64,000 nt of DNA from Theristus sp. LFF4_11. Lineage: Eukaryota > Nematoda > Chromadorea > Monhysterida > Xyalidae. The stretch is from positions 60,460 to 124,459 of the forward strand of contig JASANC010001390.1 of NCBI GenBank assembly GCA_030248135.1, in the 5' to 3' direction. The notes under the pieces were generated by a model, which saw only the letters and a program-made list of their open reading frames with translations, did not search any database and was not told the DNA's origin. Positions 23,147-34,792 of this stretch are shown one piece after another; the stretch's first letter is position 1; each line of letters begins with the position of its first letter. Position numbers and translations under genes: made by a program.

Positions 23147-24772
23147 GGAAACCGGTTGCTACTGGTTTTGCTACTGGACGAATTAGTGAGATAGTAAGTT
23201 TGTGTTAGTCGCTAGTGCACTCGGAAGCAACGTTTTCTCAGTGCGTGATTCGTGATTCAAATACTGGGTTTTGGTTTTTCGGTTTCTCCTGTTGTCATCA
23301 ACGAACCAAGTTCCGTTTTTTTGTTGTACAAAGTGCGGCGCTGTTCGACCGTAGTCATGCAAAAACCGGATTTGTTTCTGAAACTGTTGTCTCCAATTTG
23401 AACTCTAAAGACAAGAGAATTTGGGACATCGCGTATTTTGCATAACTGGTCGGATATGATGGTGATTATCACGGTGAATACTTTACATGCTCGAACAGTC
23501 AATAATTCTCTTTTTTTGTTCATTTTTATTGTCGACGTTCATGACCCTGATGATACAAGTTCTATTTTATAAATATCTGTTTTTTTGGCTTAGATATTGT
23601 TCGTTGATGTTGAATGTTGCCACGGATTTATAAAATGTGTTACTTTATTTTTGATCCATGATTGCGTACGAGTATTGTCTTGATTGCCTGAGGTTTCGTT
23701 TTTTGTTGTTTCTTTGATCGTCTTTTTAGTTATCGACATTGCTTATCTGTCATTCGCTTCTTCCACCATAACTTTCATATGGCGACCATTCATGATTTTT
23801 TCTGTCGACGAAATTGGGGCTCATTATATCGGGGATACAATAAACACAATAAACACAATTTGTTAATATAGAATCGGAAAATGACACTTTCAATTGTGAT
23901 AAAATTGGAAAAGCAAATAGGCACTTCTACTGTGATGAAGAATGATTGCGTCAAGGTGCGTGTTTGTGTGTCACAATCTGCAAATCAAGCGGCAGACTAC
24001 AGTTTTTGAAACCTGTTTTCCATTAGCACTCCGCGCACTCTACTGCGCTAGCATCTGGAAGTTTACTGGTTTTCGTCACCGTTAACATTTGACAGAAGCA
24101 AGCGGAGAATTACTACGATTTTAACGAAATTTGTAACATAAACTGGTAAAACGCTTTGACGAAAAACGAGAGAACGGTGAACGGAAAATAATTGCGCCCT
24201 TTCCGTCCACCGAAATAAACAGCTGTTTTTTTGAGTTTGACTGCGGAAAACACGGACAGCGTGGTTAGTCAGTTTTCGTGGTTTCATCGTTCAGTTCGTC
24301 ATACCGGGTACTGAGAATGTGTTGCCGTCTATGTTGTGTGTTTGTTTGTTTGCCACTTTACTGGACGCTGACTCACCCCAACGGCGTTACACTATGCGCA
24401 TTACTTTTTTTATTATTTCAAAACTGGTGGAAAATAAACGCAGTTATTGCGCGTTTCTGTGTCAGCGCAGCAGTGTATTATTTCTTGTGTGTTATTTGCT
24501 TTCGGACATGTGCTGTTATGTGGGCTTGGTGTTGAATGATTTCCACGTTCCATAATATCACTTCACCGTTTTGTCAGCGCCTTCAATTCCAGCCCCCAAA
24601 AACAATCTGCAGCAAGCGCTGCTCCACTCTGTGTATTATCAAATTTGATTTTTCCCCGATTCAATAGCAATAGTCATAAATATTACATACAAAAATGTAA
24701 ATAGCGCCTTTACAGACGCACACACACAATTCTGACGCAACAAAAACCACACCACACCACGCCCGTGCTCCA
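23147..24772. other. Intergenic DNA with tandem AATAAA signals
   Basis: Two AATAAA hexamers at about 23839 and 23848 are candidate polyadenylation signals for the upstream gene, implying a ~0.7 kb 3'UTR. The remainder up to the CAP ATG is AT-rich without recognised features and should contain the CAP proximal promoter. Confidence 0.4.
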
Positions 24773-27700
24773 ATGGACGCAAACCAGTTGAACGAGCTCG
24801 TGAGCAGACTGGAGAGTGCCGTGTCGAAATTGGAGGCAGCCGGTTTAATGGATCGTTCGAGCAGTTGGCATGCGCAAAAGGCTGCCGCAACTTCGATACC
24901 ACAAATGAACGGTAATTTTCGCAAATGTTTCCTCGTTTTTTTTAATTTCAAAAGTTATTTTTGCATTTGACCCATCAAGGCGCATTCGTGAAGCAGTATT
25001 TAGTGACGCATAGCTGTGTTAAAACATAGCTACGCGGTCACTAAATATTGCTTCATGAATGATAGTATGACACTTTCTGGCTGGTTGGAGTGGGATTCAG
25101 CTTTGCAAAGTCGTTTTACGTGGGTTAAGTTTCTAGTTGTTTTGTTCTCTCCCTTGAAACCAGCGACTCGATGGTTGCCGTGATTTGACTAAACCAACAC
25201 CTGCCTTTCGCGAGCGTATCCCCGTAAGTCGTCGGTTTGATTAATGGCCGCTGTTGTAACGTTTGTTGCAACAAAAACACTGCGAACCTGCGTGTGCCAT
25301 GTGTTCGTGGCTGTTGTTATCATCGCTTCGTCTCACAACGATCTGCGCAGTGTGTGTTTTCTGTTTGAAACAAAATCACCAGCAAGTTCACACTGCTGAA
25401 CCGTCCATACGCCACAGCATTCGATGTGTGTGCACGGCGGCTGCAAATAGCAGCAGATTTGCAGCGCTTCGTCCCAGTCAGTTTGCACAGCAAAACTTTC
25501 GTTGCCGAACTACAACGTGCCGTCGTTTCATTGTGTATCGTTTTCTAATGGCCCCCGCTGCTGAGCGCACACCGTTGTAAAGTGCCACCTGGTCGACTGG
25601 TCCAAATGTACGACTTATTGCCATATCGGGTATATGGGTATACATCGTTTGGTCTCTACCTATGTAGTGAACTGTGAAGACGTCTGCTCGGCTACTGCTA
25701 CAGCGCTGCTGGTGCGAAACACAATGGGCGAAACAGAGTACACAACAACAACAACAACAACAACAACAATGTTTTAAACAGCGACTTCTGTGGTGAATCG
25801 TGAATGCACATCCACCAGACTGGATATACTAGCTGACTTTACTAGCGTGGTGAATTGTGTATGCCCGTCATTGCCACGGAATCTTGTTTTTGTGATAACA
25901 CGACAACGCTGGAAGAGCGAAGCGAAAAGCGCCTGGTTCTTCGGTCGAAAAGACGCGCGCGCACACAGACTTCGCTGCTCCGTGCTTTCGAGTTGTGCCG
26001 TGCCTTTTCTCTTCTTTGTCGCGTCCCGACACAACTTCTGTTAGCAGCGCGCGGTGTCGTCGTTGTTGTTGATGTGTATTTCTATTTATTATTAAGTGAA
26101 CAATCTGTCCGCACGCATTTATTGCTATTATTTGCAACAAAAGTGTGGTGGCGACTTACACCAGTGTAGTGACATGTGACATCTTGCAAACGATGACAGC
26201 GGTCGCCAATCGGTGACGACAAAAACGCCAACAAGCGCCTGTTGTTTCGTCAGATTCACGACAGTCCGCCATTCGCGCGCGCCGTTCACCGCGCGAATTC
26301 GAGGAAGGTATTCCCTGTCCGAGAGAGAAGTACCTTCAAGACGAAACGAGAATAATAATAATAATAATAATCGCGAACTAAAAAAACTGAACGAACCACG
26401 AAACCAAAATAATGGACGGCCGCCACAGCGCCTTGGGCGACGAATTCTTCTTCGCGCCGAAACCGTTCACGTTGCCGCGTGCCGCCACGGCTGGCAGCTA
26501 TCGGCCGGTGCAGCCGCCGGTGCATTCGGCGACTCAGCCAATCTCGTTCGCGCCGTCCACCGCGCCGAACGTGCAGTCGTCGACGACGTCCACATCGCGC
26601 TCCAGCACCGATCACCTCGGCTTCCAGCATCACACGTCGATGACGCGCTCGTATCACGCGATTTCCTCCTCGAGTGGAACTGCCGTGCCGTCGTCTGGTC
26701 CATTGAGCGCTGGCGCCACCGTGGCGGCGCCAGTCGAGTCCACTCGTGTGCCGCCCGCTCAGCCGCAAACGCCGGCCGGCGGTGTGCCGACGTCGCGATG
26801 GCGCCGCGATCAACAGCAGCAGTCCGGCGCGATGCACGTCGAATGGGGCTTCTATAGTCCGGTCGACGGGGTCGTCACGAACACGACGACCGACGCGTTG
26901 CAGAAGCACACGAGTGGCTCGAGTATTGGCGCCGTTGCGCCGCCGCCGCCCGCGCCGATCGGTGCCGGCGCTCGCAAGTCGCGCTCGTTCACCGGCGATC
27001 AAAGCGTGCCGTCGGCCGGTTCGCTGGTCGCCGACGACGCGATTGGTGCCGCTTCGGCTGATTCGGTCTCAATCGCGTCCACAGCAAAAGTGCACAATCA
27101 AATCGTGGCCATCACGAATCAGTCGACGTCCGTGAACGCGGCGGCGGTGTCGCTCACACAGTCGACGTCGTCGCAATTTCAACCGCAACCGGCACCGCGC
27201 GGTTTCGCAGGCGCACAGAACGGTGCCGCCGCGCCGACTCCACCGCCGAAGCCGGCGCGATGGACGCCCGTGCAGGCGCCCGGTGCCGCCGCGGTCGCAG
27301 CACCGCCGCAGAATCAACCGCAACCGCCAGCCCCGCCACCGCATCAGCAACAACAACAGTCGCCGAAAGCGTCACCGAAATCAGTGGCGCTGACGGCGAC
27401 GCCGGCGCAAGTTGCAACCGGTACACCAGTGGACGGCACCCAAGTGTCCTCTGCTCCCTCTACCACTCCGCGTCCCATCGAGCGCGTCGTTCCCGTACAA
27501 ATTCACAGCGGCCACCCGGTGGCGCCGCCCGGCCGAGTGCCGCATCACCTTCACCACTCGCAGGAGCAGCACCAAGTGCCGCCCGTGCCGGTTCGACGGA
27601 CGGTTTCGGAGGAACAGAGCGAGTCTCGCGACGATTCGGCCGGCGCTGCTGGTGTCGTCACCGTGCCGGACGAACAGAAACAGCAACCGGAGCCGGCTAA

Positions 27701-30700
27701 GGCAGCCGAAAGTCTGAAATCGGAGCCGAAAAAGTCCGAAACGGACATCAGAAGTCCGAAACCGGAGCGTCCGGTCGAGCGGCCGGAGCCCGCGGCGGCT
27801 GTCGACCAAGAACAGCCACCAGCACCGACCGAAGGTACACATTTCAGGATCGAGCAGAAACGTAGACCAGAACGTAGAATCCGGGATAGACTAGAAATTT
27901 GAACTGGATCGTTTTTCATCTGTCCAGCTGAATCCATCAATCTCCCCTTGAATGCCATATTCAATCAAGCCACTCAAAAAAACAGCATTTGCTCTTTGTT
28001 TCAGGTGCGGTCGCCGCAATGGACGCGCCGCCGGCGGTGACGCTGTATGATGAGATTCTTCGCGGAGCGTTTGCGAAATTCCTCACTTTATGCGCTCAGA
28101 TCGGCGGTGAACTCGCTGAAATTGTAAAATCTTTAGGTTTTTTACAGTGCCAGTTTTTTTGTTGAGTTTGTGTGACAGTTTCAGGTAGATGAGCGAAATT
28201 CGCATAGCTGATTGAGTTCGTCGTCGTTGTTTTGCCGCTGCAACCGAACTCGTGAATTGTGGACTATCCGCTGATCAGGCGGTGGTCAGATGGTGCATGC
28301 TTTTTTGTGCAGGACAGAGTGCACCTCTACAGCAGTGCCTACACAGAAAGCATGCATCACGTAATCACCAACCAATCGGCTTATTGATAGCCTACAATTT
28401 TGAGTTCAACTGTATAAACCGTACCGATCTGGTTTTTACCGTTTGAATTGCAACCAAATGACTCCACAATGACACGACCCACCGCAACAGATTAATTAAT
28501 TAGTTCGGTCGTCAGATCTTCCGAAACAAAAAAATGTCATTTCCTTGATTCGGCAGGCGACAATGACGCGAACGGCGATGGACGCGCAGCGGCACTTTCT
28601 CTGGCTGGCGTGCAGTCGGCCGAAACCGTCCGATTCCGAGCTGAGCAGCCTGCTACAGCCGACTTCAGACGCGATCACGAGCCTGGTCGAGTTTCGCAAT
28701 CAGCAGCACCGATCGTCCACCTATTTCAATCATTTGTCGGCCGTCAGCGAGGCGATTTCAGCGCTCTCCTGGGTGCTCGTGGTACGTTGTGTTGTTGGGT
28801 TTGTTTTGTCGTTGTGTGTTTTTACTCCGAATCACCGAAATTTGGTGGTGATTGAGCTTGGTGGCGGAGAGCGGGCGACGTCCCGTGAAGCAGGCTCCTG
28901 TTGTTGTTGTCGCAGACGATCACCACGACATCATCAAACGTGCGCTTTTTTAGCGTTTAGCTTGATAATTAAAGCTGCGTTTTAGTTTGATAATTTTGTG
29001 CTTTTTTTCAGTCACCAACGCCAGCGCCGCACGTGAAGGAGTCGATCGACTCTGCCACATTCTACACGAACCGTGTTCTCAAGGACTACAAGGACAAGTA
29101 GGATTCGTTTTAGTATTTTCTGTTGTTATAGGGGATTTTAGGCAATGTTTTTAGCCAGGGCTGACCCAGAAAAGCTACAAAACGCCGTCAAGTAGGGCGT
29201 CCCTCATGTTTGTTTGTCATTAAATGCCCATACACCCCTCAGCGGGTCTCGATTTCCCAAATGCACATACCGAACGCGCTATCACCAGGCCACGAGGGTA
29301 ACTGTTTATAGAGTCGTCAGTGAAGACAATTCACTTTCGTCGACTCCCAATTGTCGACACCGCAATCTAGTGATCGAACGGTCTCTAGTACACCCGAAAA
29401 ACATGTGATTTAATCCTTTCGACTTTGGCAATTTCTTCTGTTTTGTGTTTTCTAGAGATCAGACCCACTGCGACTGCGTGAAAGCGTGGATCGAAACACT
29501 GACACAACTGCATGACTACGTCAAGAAGCACCACACTACCGGTCTCGTATGGAACTCCGCGCCGGTAGCTGAGTTGTTTGTTTCTTTGCTGGCGTTTTGT
29601 TGGCATTAATGAAGTCGTGGTATGAAGTACAGAGTCACAAACAGACACACACGCACACTTAAGGCGCATTCATGAAGCAGTATTTAGCGATGCGTAGCTG
29701 TGGTCACTAAATTCTGCTTTCATGAATGCCCCTTTACACTACTGTCACGCGCGCGCTGCTATAATAGATGTCATGTTGTGTGCGTTTTTTGTGACTGTGC
29801 AACATTACTGCGTTGTAACAGAGGGCACTGTCTTCAGACTAGCACTTTGCCCTGATGGGCTTGGTCGAACTGGTCGATAGATTTTTTCACCGCACTGCAT
29901 CCAGTAAATCAGAAGACCATCAGAAAGCCAGGCTTGCGTTTGCCGACCACTTGATTGTTTGTGACCATTTCCAGGGCAACAAACCGCCAGCCCAATCAGC
30001 CGCAGCGACCAAGGCGGCAGCACCGCGTGGACCCGCCCCTCCACCCCCTCCACCACCGCCACCTCCAGTGGACTTGCTGGCGTCTGACGCGACTGCGGCG
30101 GCTTCTGGCGGCGGTGATGATGACGCACGGACGCAGTTGTTCGCTGAATTGAACAAGGGACTCGACATCACCAAGGGTCAGTTGAGGCCCGAGCGCGGTT
30201 GTCGTTCTGTCGTTCGGAGGCAGTCCGAAAAAACGGCGGAAACCTGGATGTTGCATTGAGCTGGTTCTGGGAGTTCTGGTTGGTTCGGCGAGTCGTCTGT
30301 AGAGATGGATCCGACAAATTTGCCGGAATCCGGACCGGATCCGGATCCAATTATAGGCGCCGGAAACCGGAATCCGCACCGGATCCGGCTCCATCCCTAG
30401 TCGTCGGCACTGAAATGTATTCACGATACAATAAAAGCAACGCAGTCGCACAGTCAATCAAAACTGCACTAAACTTGACTGCTATTGTGTTAAATGTTCT
30501 CTCAGTCTTTCTGTTTTCTCACCCGACACTTTCAGGTCTGAAAAAAGTCACGGACGACATGAAAACGCACAAGAACCCGGAGCTGCGTCAAACGGGCGCA
30601 GCCGCAGCGGCGAAGGGCGTCAGTCCGCCGCCGATCGCGCCGAAACCGGCTAGTCTGGCCAATGGCACTAGTGCTACTGTAGCACTGGCGTCGGCGAAAT

Positions 30701-33700
30701 GCGAGCTGGAGGGCGGCAAAAAGTGGATTGTGGTATGTCGTTCGTTCTGGTTTTTTGTGTTCGTGTTCCATTTGTTTTGTGTGTGTGTGTGTGTGTGTTC
30801 AGTTCGATTTCGTTCAGTTTTTCAATGCTTATGCAGCTGGGAAGCGCATCAGCATCGACCATGCACCGAAGTTCTACTCCTATCTATTGCATATATCAGA
30901 TAACTGAATTGAACGCATGCAGGGACAAAAGGTGTAAAGTGGTACAGAGCTCCTTGTTCTGGAAGACCGCGGGCAGTCTTTCACTGTGCACTTTCCTCGT
31001 CAAATGACCACATTCGAATTCACATGACAGTATTCAGACAAGGACTTTACTGTTGAATGCACATGCACCAGCACTACACTATTTTCGAGCACCTTTGTAC
31101 TCTGTTTGCTGTTTGAAGGCACTAATTGGTGCTTGTGATGCAGAATGCAGTCCATCATTTTGAATTTATTACCTGTGATTGAAAAATAACTAAAGTTGAT
31201 TATTTTTTACATTCCTCGTCACTGGTGTCGTGTTTACCAGTTTTTTTTCTTCCAACCAGGAGTTCCAAAAGAACAAACCAGAGTTGACCGTTGAAGTGAC
31301 GGACATGAAGCAGGTGATGTACATCTACAAGTGCGAGAACACCGTCGTCGTCGTCAAGGGAAAGATAAACTCAATCACAATGGGTTCGTGTTGATGGTTT
31401 TATTACTGAATTTTCGGATTTCAGGGCTCAAATCGAAATCTTTCAATTTCTAAAGGTCGCCTGCCTTTCAGCAAAATTCCGAACTTAGCAAGTTTTTCAA
31501 TAACAATTTTTTTTGTTTTCCGTTTTCAGACTCGTGCAAGAAAACATCGGTCGTGTTTGATGATTTGGTCTCACAGATGGAGATCATCAACTGTCAGCGG
31601 GCGCAGATACAGGTGTGCTCTCGCTGTTGTTGTTTTTTTGTCCAGATGCTGTTTTTTTCGATTTCCGTTTTATTTTCGTGCAGCGATTATCTCGTCAGCT
31701 GCTGTTGAACTGACTGAATTGACAAGTCACGCCAATCAACTTCGTTTTTATTCTCTGAACCAAATTAGTTTTTTCACGCGAGCAAGCTAACCACTCCGTT
31801 GTCCGAGTGTATAATTTCAGAAAAAAACGAGACAACAATGTTGATATCTTGTTCCATCTTTCTCACATGCAGCCTGACTGGCTTCCTTCAGTACAGTATG
31901 TTTCTTTAAACCTGTCATCTTTTTATGGGGCATTCATGAATGCAGCAATGTAGTGACCGCATACAGTCTATCTCGCTAATATATGCAACTCGCTGATTGG
32001 TCGGCTCCTCGCGCTCCGCACCCTTGTTAACGGGATTCAGAAAAAAACATGTTTTTCATTGTTCAACGGTTTGTTTTCATTTATTTCATGCCGAAAAAAC
32101 ATTCTAAATAAAAAACTACCAAATTCCAAAAATTTGCATTGGTCACAATGTAAAAAAATGTCTTTTTTGGTTGATTGACTGCGACGACGTCGTCTATGGT
32201 TTTTGGTTTAGTTTTTGCCTTTAGGCATGAAAAGAGCGTGCCGCCGCTGGCCGCTACTGTGTATCCGAAGCACAGAGAAGAAGAACGCAGCAGGTGACAG
32301 TATTTATTGACAATGTGAACAATCTTTGAACAACAATGAATGGACATGGCGCACCCAATGAATCAATTGTTAAAAGCGGGATGAAAACCGTCGAAATCGT
32401 TGGAAGCAAGTTTTGTTATTTTGTTTGTTTGTTTTAAATTTGTTTTGAACACGCAGCAGCGGCCAGCGGTACGTTTGAAAGCAAAAATTCTCGACGACGT
32501 CGTCGCCGTCAATCAACCAAAAAAACTTCAGTTTACTAATTTTTTACCAATTCAAACGTTTGGAATTTTGTAGTTTTTGATTTAGAATTTTTTCGGCATG
32601 AAAAAAAATGAAAACAAACCACTGAACAACAAAAAAAAACATGATATTTTCTGAATCCCGTTCCCAGGGGTGCGGAGCGTGAGGAGCCGACCAATCAGCG
32701 AGTTGCATATATTAGCGAGATCGATAGACTGTAGCTATGTTTTGTCACGCAGCGAAGTCACATAGTCACTAAATACTGTTTCATGAATGCCACCTGAAAA
32801 CCCGCAAACTCCAACGCGTGTGTCCGTTGCAGGCGCTTGGTGCGATGCCGACCCTGTGCATCCAGAAGACAGACGGCTGTCAGGTGTACTTGAGCAAGGA
32901 GGCGCTGCAAACCGAGATCATCACGTCGAAGTCGTCCGAGATGAACGTATTGATACCGGACGAGGCCGGAGAGTTTGTGAGTGCTTAATGGTGGTTTGCG
33001 AGTGAATGTCAGACGGAAGTGACGTCATCACTGGCTTGCATGCAAACCAGCTGATTGGTGCGCAACCATTTCAATTGCGCACGTGGAAGTTTAAAGGCCA
33101 ATTCGTGCACACACTTTTTTACGGCACGTCACGTCACGTCTTCATTCGTGGAACAAAAAAAAGCAATCCAGCACGTCACGTTATCTTTAGCACACGTGCT
33201 CGTTTATACACGCAATCATACATGACGTGCCGTGACGTGACGTGCCGGATATATCTGTATATACGTCGTGCATGAATTGGCCTTTAAATGGATAGGCCCA
33301 CTGGTCGTGCAACTTGCATACAAATGCAACAACGTGAGGCCAATTCCGGCGCACAAATTTTATCCGGCACGTCACGTCACGTGGCATTCATGAAGCAAAA
33401 AAATAGCAATCCGGCACGTCACGTTATCTGACGTGAAGCTTTAGAACACGGGCTCGTTCATGCCAGCTGACGGTGTTCACGTGTCGGGTGTAGGGTTAGG
33501 GGGAAAAAAATCCGGATTTTTTTTTAATTAAAAAAAAAATTTTTTTTTAAATTTTTTTTTACAAGTTAGGTTTGTTCGAAGCGTCTCGTCGAGCTGAGTT
33601 CATCTAGACTATTTTCAGAACGATCCGGAAAACTATAAGAGCGAAAATCGTGTTTTATTGAAATTATGTCCATTTCATAGAGGGAAAGTTGCATTTTCAA

Positions 33701-34792
33701 CAGTAAAACAGGACAATTTTCGACGTGTACTTGAATATTGAACCGTTCTTAGTTGTTCCTCTTTAGAAAATTACCAAAATTTGACTGTGTTCAAAAATTC
33801 CTGTTTGCTGTGGCTAAGTCGGCAACCCCTGTCGATCCGGTCGCCCCCCCCCCCAAGACACTTACTTTCAGGTTCAACCAGCTATGCTATCTGCCACATG
33901 GCGAGAGCCCACTCTTCAAATCATCGTATCGAAAACACGTACCATGATTTCGCGATCACGTTGCGGGCAACTGACAGACGCAAGTTTAACACGTTAGTTT
34001 AGCTCAGCACGCAAGTTTTAACATGTGGCCATGTTATCGGGTATCTGAAAAACGGTCGTGTGATGTGGTATTAACCAACATCCCCGCTCCAATTGTTTAA
34101 CAATATATCGCACAACTCCATTGTAGACCTATAACGTACGCCAATCAACAAGATATCATGTTCATCTCATGGCCTACCGACTGAAAAAACATGTTCTAAG
34201 TTGCAAGAAAACGATTTCTGAAACGATATTTCAATTCAGTTAAGTCATTTCAACGCTAAAAATTGACTCTAGAAGTCATCCAAATCGAAAAACATGGAGT
34301 ACGTCGGTCAAAATGACCAAATAATGACATGTACCTAAGCACACAAAGAAGTTGGGAAGAAAATTTGGTTTGAACTTTCAAAAAATTATGCCATAAATCG
34401 AATTTTCAGAGCAAAGTAGAAGAAAAATTTTTTAAATTTTTTTTTTAAGTTTGAAAAAAAAATCCAAATTTTTAAAAAAAAACGAAAAAAAAATAAAAAA
34501 TTTTTTTTTTTCAAAGCCCCTAACCCTAGTCGGGTGTGCGTCAGACATGAACTGACCTTAAAAGAATTGATAGTTTGCCATGCTTTATTTTCCACCATTT
34601 ACCTGGCCCTTCCATTTTCTGAAGTTTTCAAAAGCAGCTTTATTTTGTCATCAACTTTGAGTTGAGTTTATTGAAGCAATTTTATTTTCAAATTGAACTG
34701 ATCAATTTCAGTCCGAGCACCCAGTGCCGGAGCAGTTCAAGACGGTTTGGACGGGCAAGAAACTAGCGACAACCGTGGTGGATATTGCGTGA
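24773..34792 (+). CDS. CAP: Adenylyl cyclase-associated protein (CAP), 11 exons, 502 aa
   Basis: CAP binds G-actin, promotes nucleotide exchange and works with cofilin to recycle actin in the cytoplasm and cortex. Exons: 24773-24911, 28005-28123, 28557-28781, 29012-29097, 29456-29564, 29975-30176, 30536-30732, 31260-31383, 31530-31612, 32833-32976, 34712-34792. All junctions are GT-AG and in phase. Domains in order: N-terminal coiled segment ([18 protein letters not shown]); helical folded domain to about residue 226 ([38 protein letters not shown]); polyproline run near 248-258; WH2-like actin-binding stretch near 280-305 ([28 protein letters not shown]); C-terminal beta-helix CARP domain ([27 protein letters not shown]) ending [10 protein letters not shown]. 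Length is close to the usual ~475 aa. Introns carry at least seven small mobile elements. The family is beyond reasonable doubt. Confidence 0.95.
24977..25063. mobile_element. MITE family M1, short copy in CAP intron 1
   Basis: A near-perfect palindrome: AAGGCGCATTCGTGAAGCAG... then a reverse complement ending CTTCATGAATGAT, with GTGACGCATAGCTGTG and CATAGCTACGCGGTCAC at the centre. The same arms occur at 29658, 31924/32795 and 39554. Confidence 0.75.
25600..26411 (+). promoter_or_regulatory. Candidate internal promoter/5'UTR for long CAP isoform
   Basis: The region upstream of ATG 26412 holds a (CAA)n tract (about 25742-25769), GC-richer DNA from about 25900 and an (AAT)n run (about 26349-26371). 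No TATA box is clear. Its role is inferred only from its position before the alternative first exon. Confidence 0.3.
26412..27834 (+). CDS. CAP: Alternative first exon of CAP (long isoform, about 930 aa)
   Basis: This GC-rich frame starts at ATG 26412 ([19 protein letters not shown]) and its donor GAAG|GTACAC at 27835 leaves phase 1. Exon 24773-24911 leaves the same phase, so both splice correctly to 28005 (each completing a Gly codon). The 474 added residues are rich in Pro, Gln, Ser and Ala and mostly disordered, with SH3-ligand-like runs ([17 protein letters not shown]) and one more ordered island ([14 protein letters not shown]). A promoter inside CAP intron 1 would drive it. Read-through past the donor adds only about 22 codons before a stop, so splicing is the better reading. 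It could also be a separate gene. Confidence 0.75.
28242..28412. mobile_element. MITE family M2, copy 1 (CAP intron)
   Basis: Inverted arms end in AACCGAACTCGTGAATTGT and ACAATTTTGAGTTCAACTG, with GGTGCATGCTTTTTTGTGCA facing AGAAAGCATGCATCACGTAA. It matches 36279-36451 and 52987-53145 in order and length (~160-170 bp). Confidence 0.7.
29152..29301 (+). repeat. SINE-like dispersed repeat, copy 1 (CAP intron)
   Basis: Shares an ordered series with 42669-42829: TAGCC at the start, AACGCCGTC(A/G)AGT, TTTCATTAA-like, then a GG(T/C)TCGAT(T/C)(T/C)CC core and CCACGAG at the end. The core resembles a tRNA-type B box. The A box is weak in this copy. A tRNA-derived SINE is possible but unproven. Confidence 0.35.
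29658..29735. mobile_element. MITE family M1, short copy in CAP intron
   Basis: TTAAGGCGCATTCATGAAGC at the left and CATGAATGCCCCTTTA at the right enclose GCAGTATTTAGCGATGCG and GTCACTAAATTCTGC. At about 78 bp this is the shortest copy of the family here. Confidence 0.75.
30300..30400. mobile_element. hAT-like MITE in CAP intron
   Basis: 101 bp with ends TAGAGATGGATCCG and CGGCTCCATCCCTAG and an interior of repeated CCGGATCCGG. YAGNGNTGG-type ends are typical of hAT elements. Flanking TCGTC on both sides could be part of an 8-bp target duplication, imperfect now. Confidence 0.55.
31924..32795. mobile_element. MITE family M1, long foldback copy (about 870 bp)
   Basis: It has the M1 ends (GGGGCATTCATGAATGCAGC, and CTGTTTCATGAATGCC) but the arms are expanded: CTCGCTAATATATGCAACTC, CCGACCAATCAGCGAG, a GTGCGGAGCG block and AACAAACC-type AT-rich sequence appear on both sides in inverted order to within about 100 bp of the centre. 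It lies in the CAP intron between exons 31530-31612 and 32833-32976. No transposase. Confidence 0.75.
33091..33287. mobile_element. MITE family M3 (TTAA ends), copy 1
   Basis: TTAAAGGCCAATTCGTGCAC at the left faces GTGCATGAATTGGCCTTTAA at the right. The interior repeats CACGTCACGTC and GTGACGTGACGTG. The downstream flank (about 33330-33440) holds more of the same motif, suggesting a second, damaged copy. It is in the last CAP intron. Confidence 0.65.
34022..34528. repeat. Dispersed repeat R2, copy 2
   Basis: Matches 3214-3705 in the same orientation with few differences (for example GTGTGATG for GTATAATG near its start). It ends in the same AAAGCCCCTAACCCTAG. It lies in the last CAP intron. 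Confidence 0.75.

Noticed and set aside
22393..23208. Long overlapping ORFs on both strands of exon 2
   Set aside because: GC-rich exon shadows; the +frame ending at 23146 has the hydrophilic, helical composition and splice acceptor.
26213..27964. Overlapping Arg/Ala-rich ORFs up to 238 aa
   Set aside because: Shadows of the CAP alternative first exon in other frames; only the 26412 frame has a donor in the right phase.
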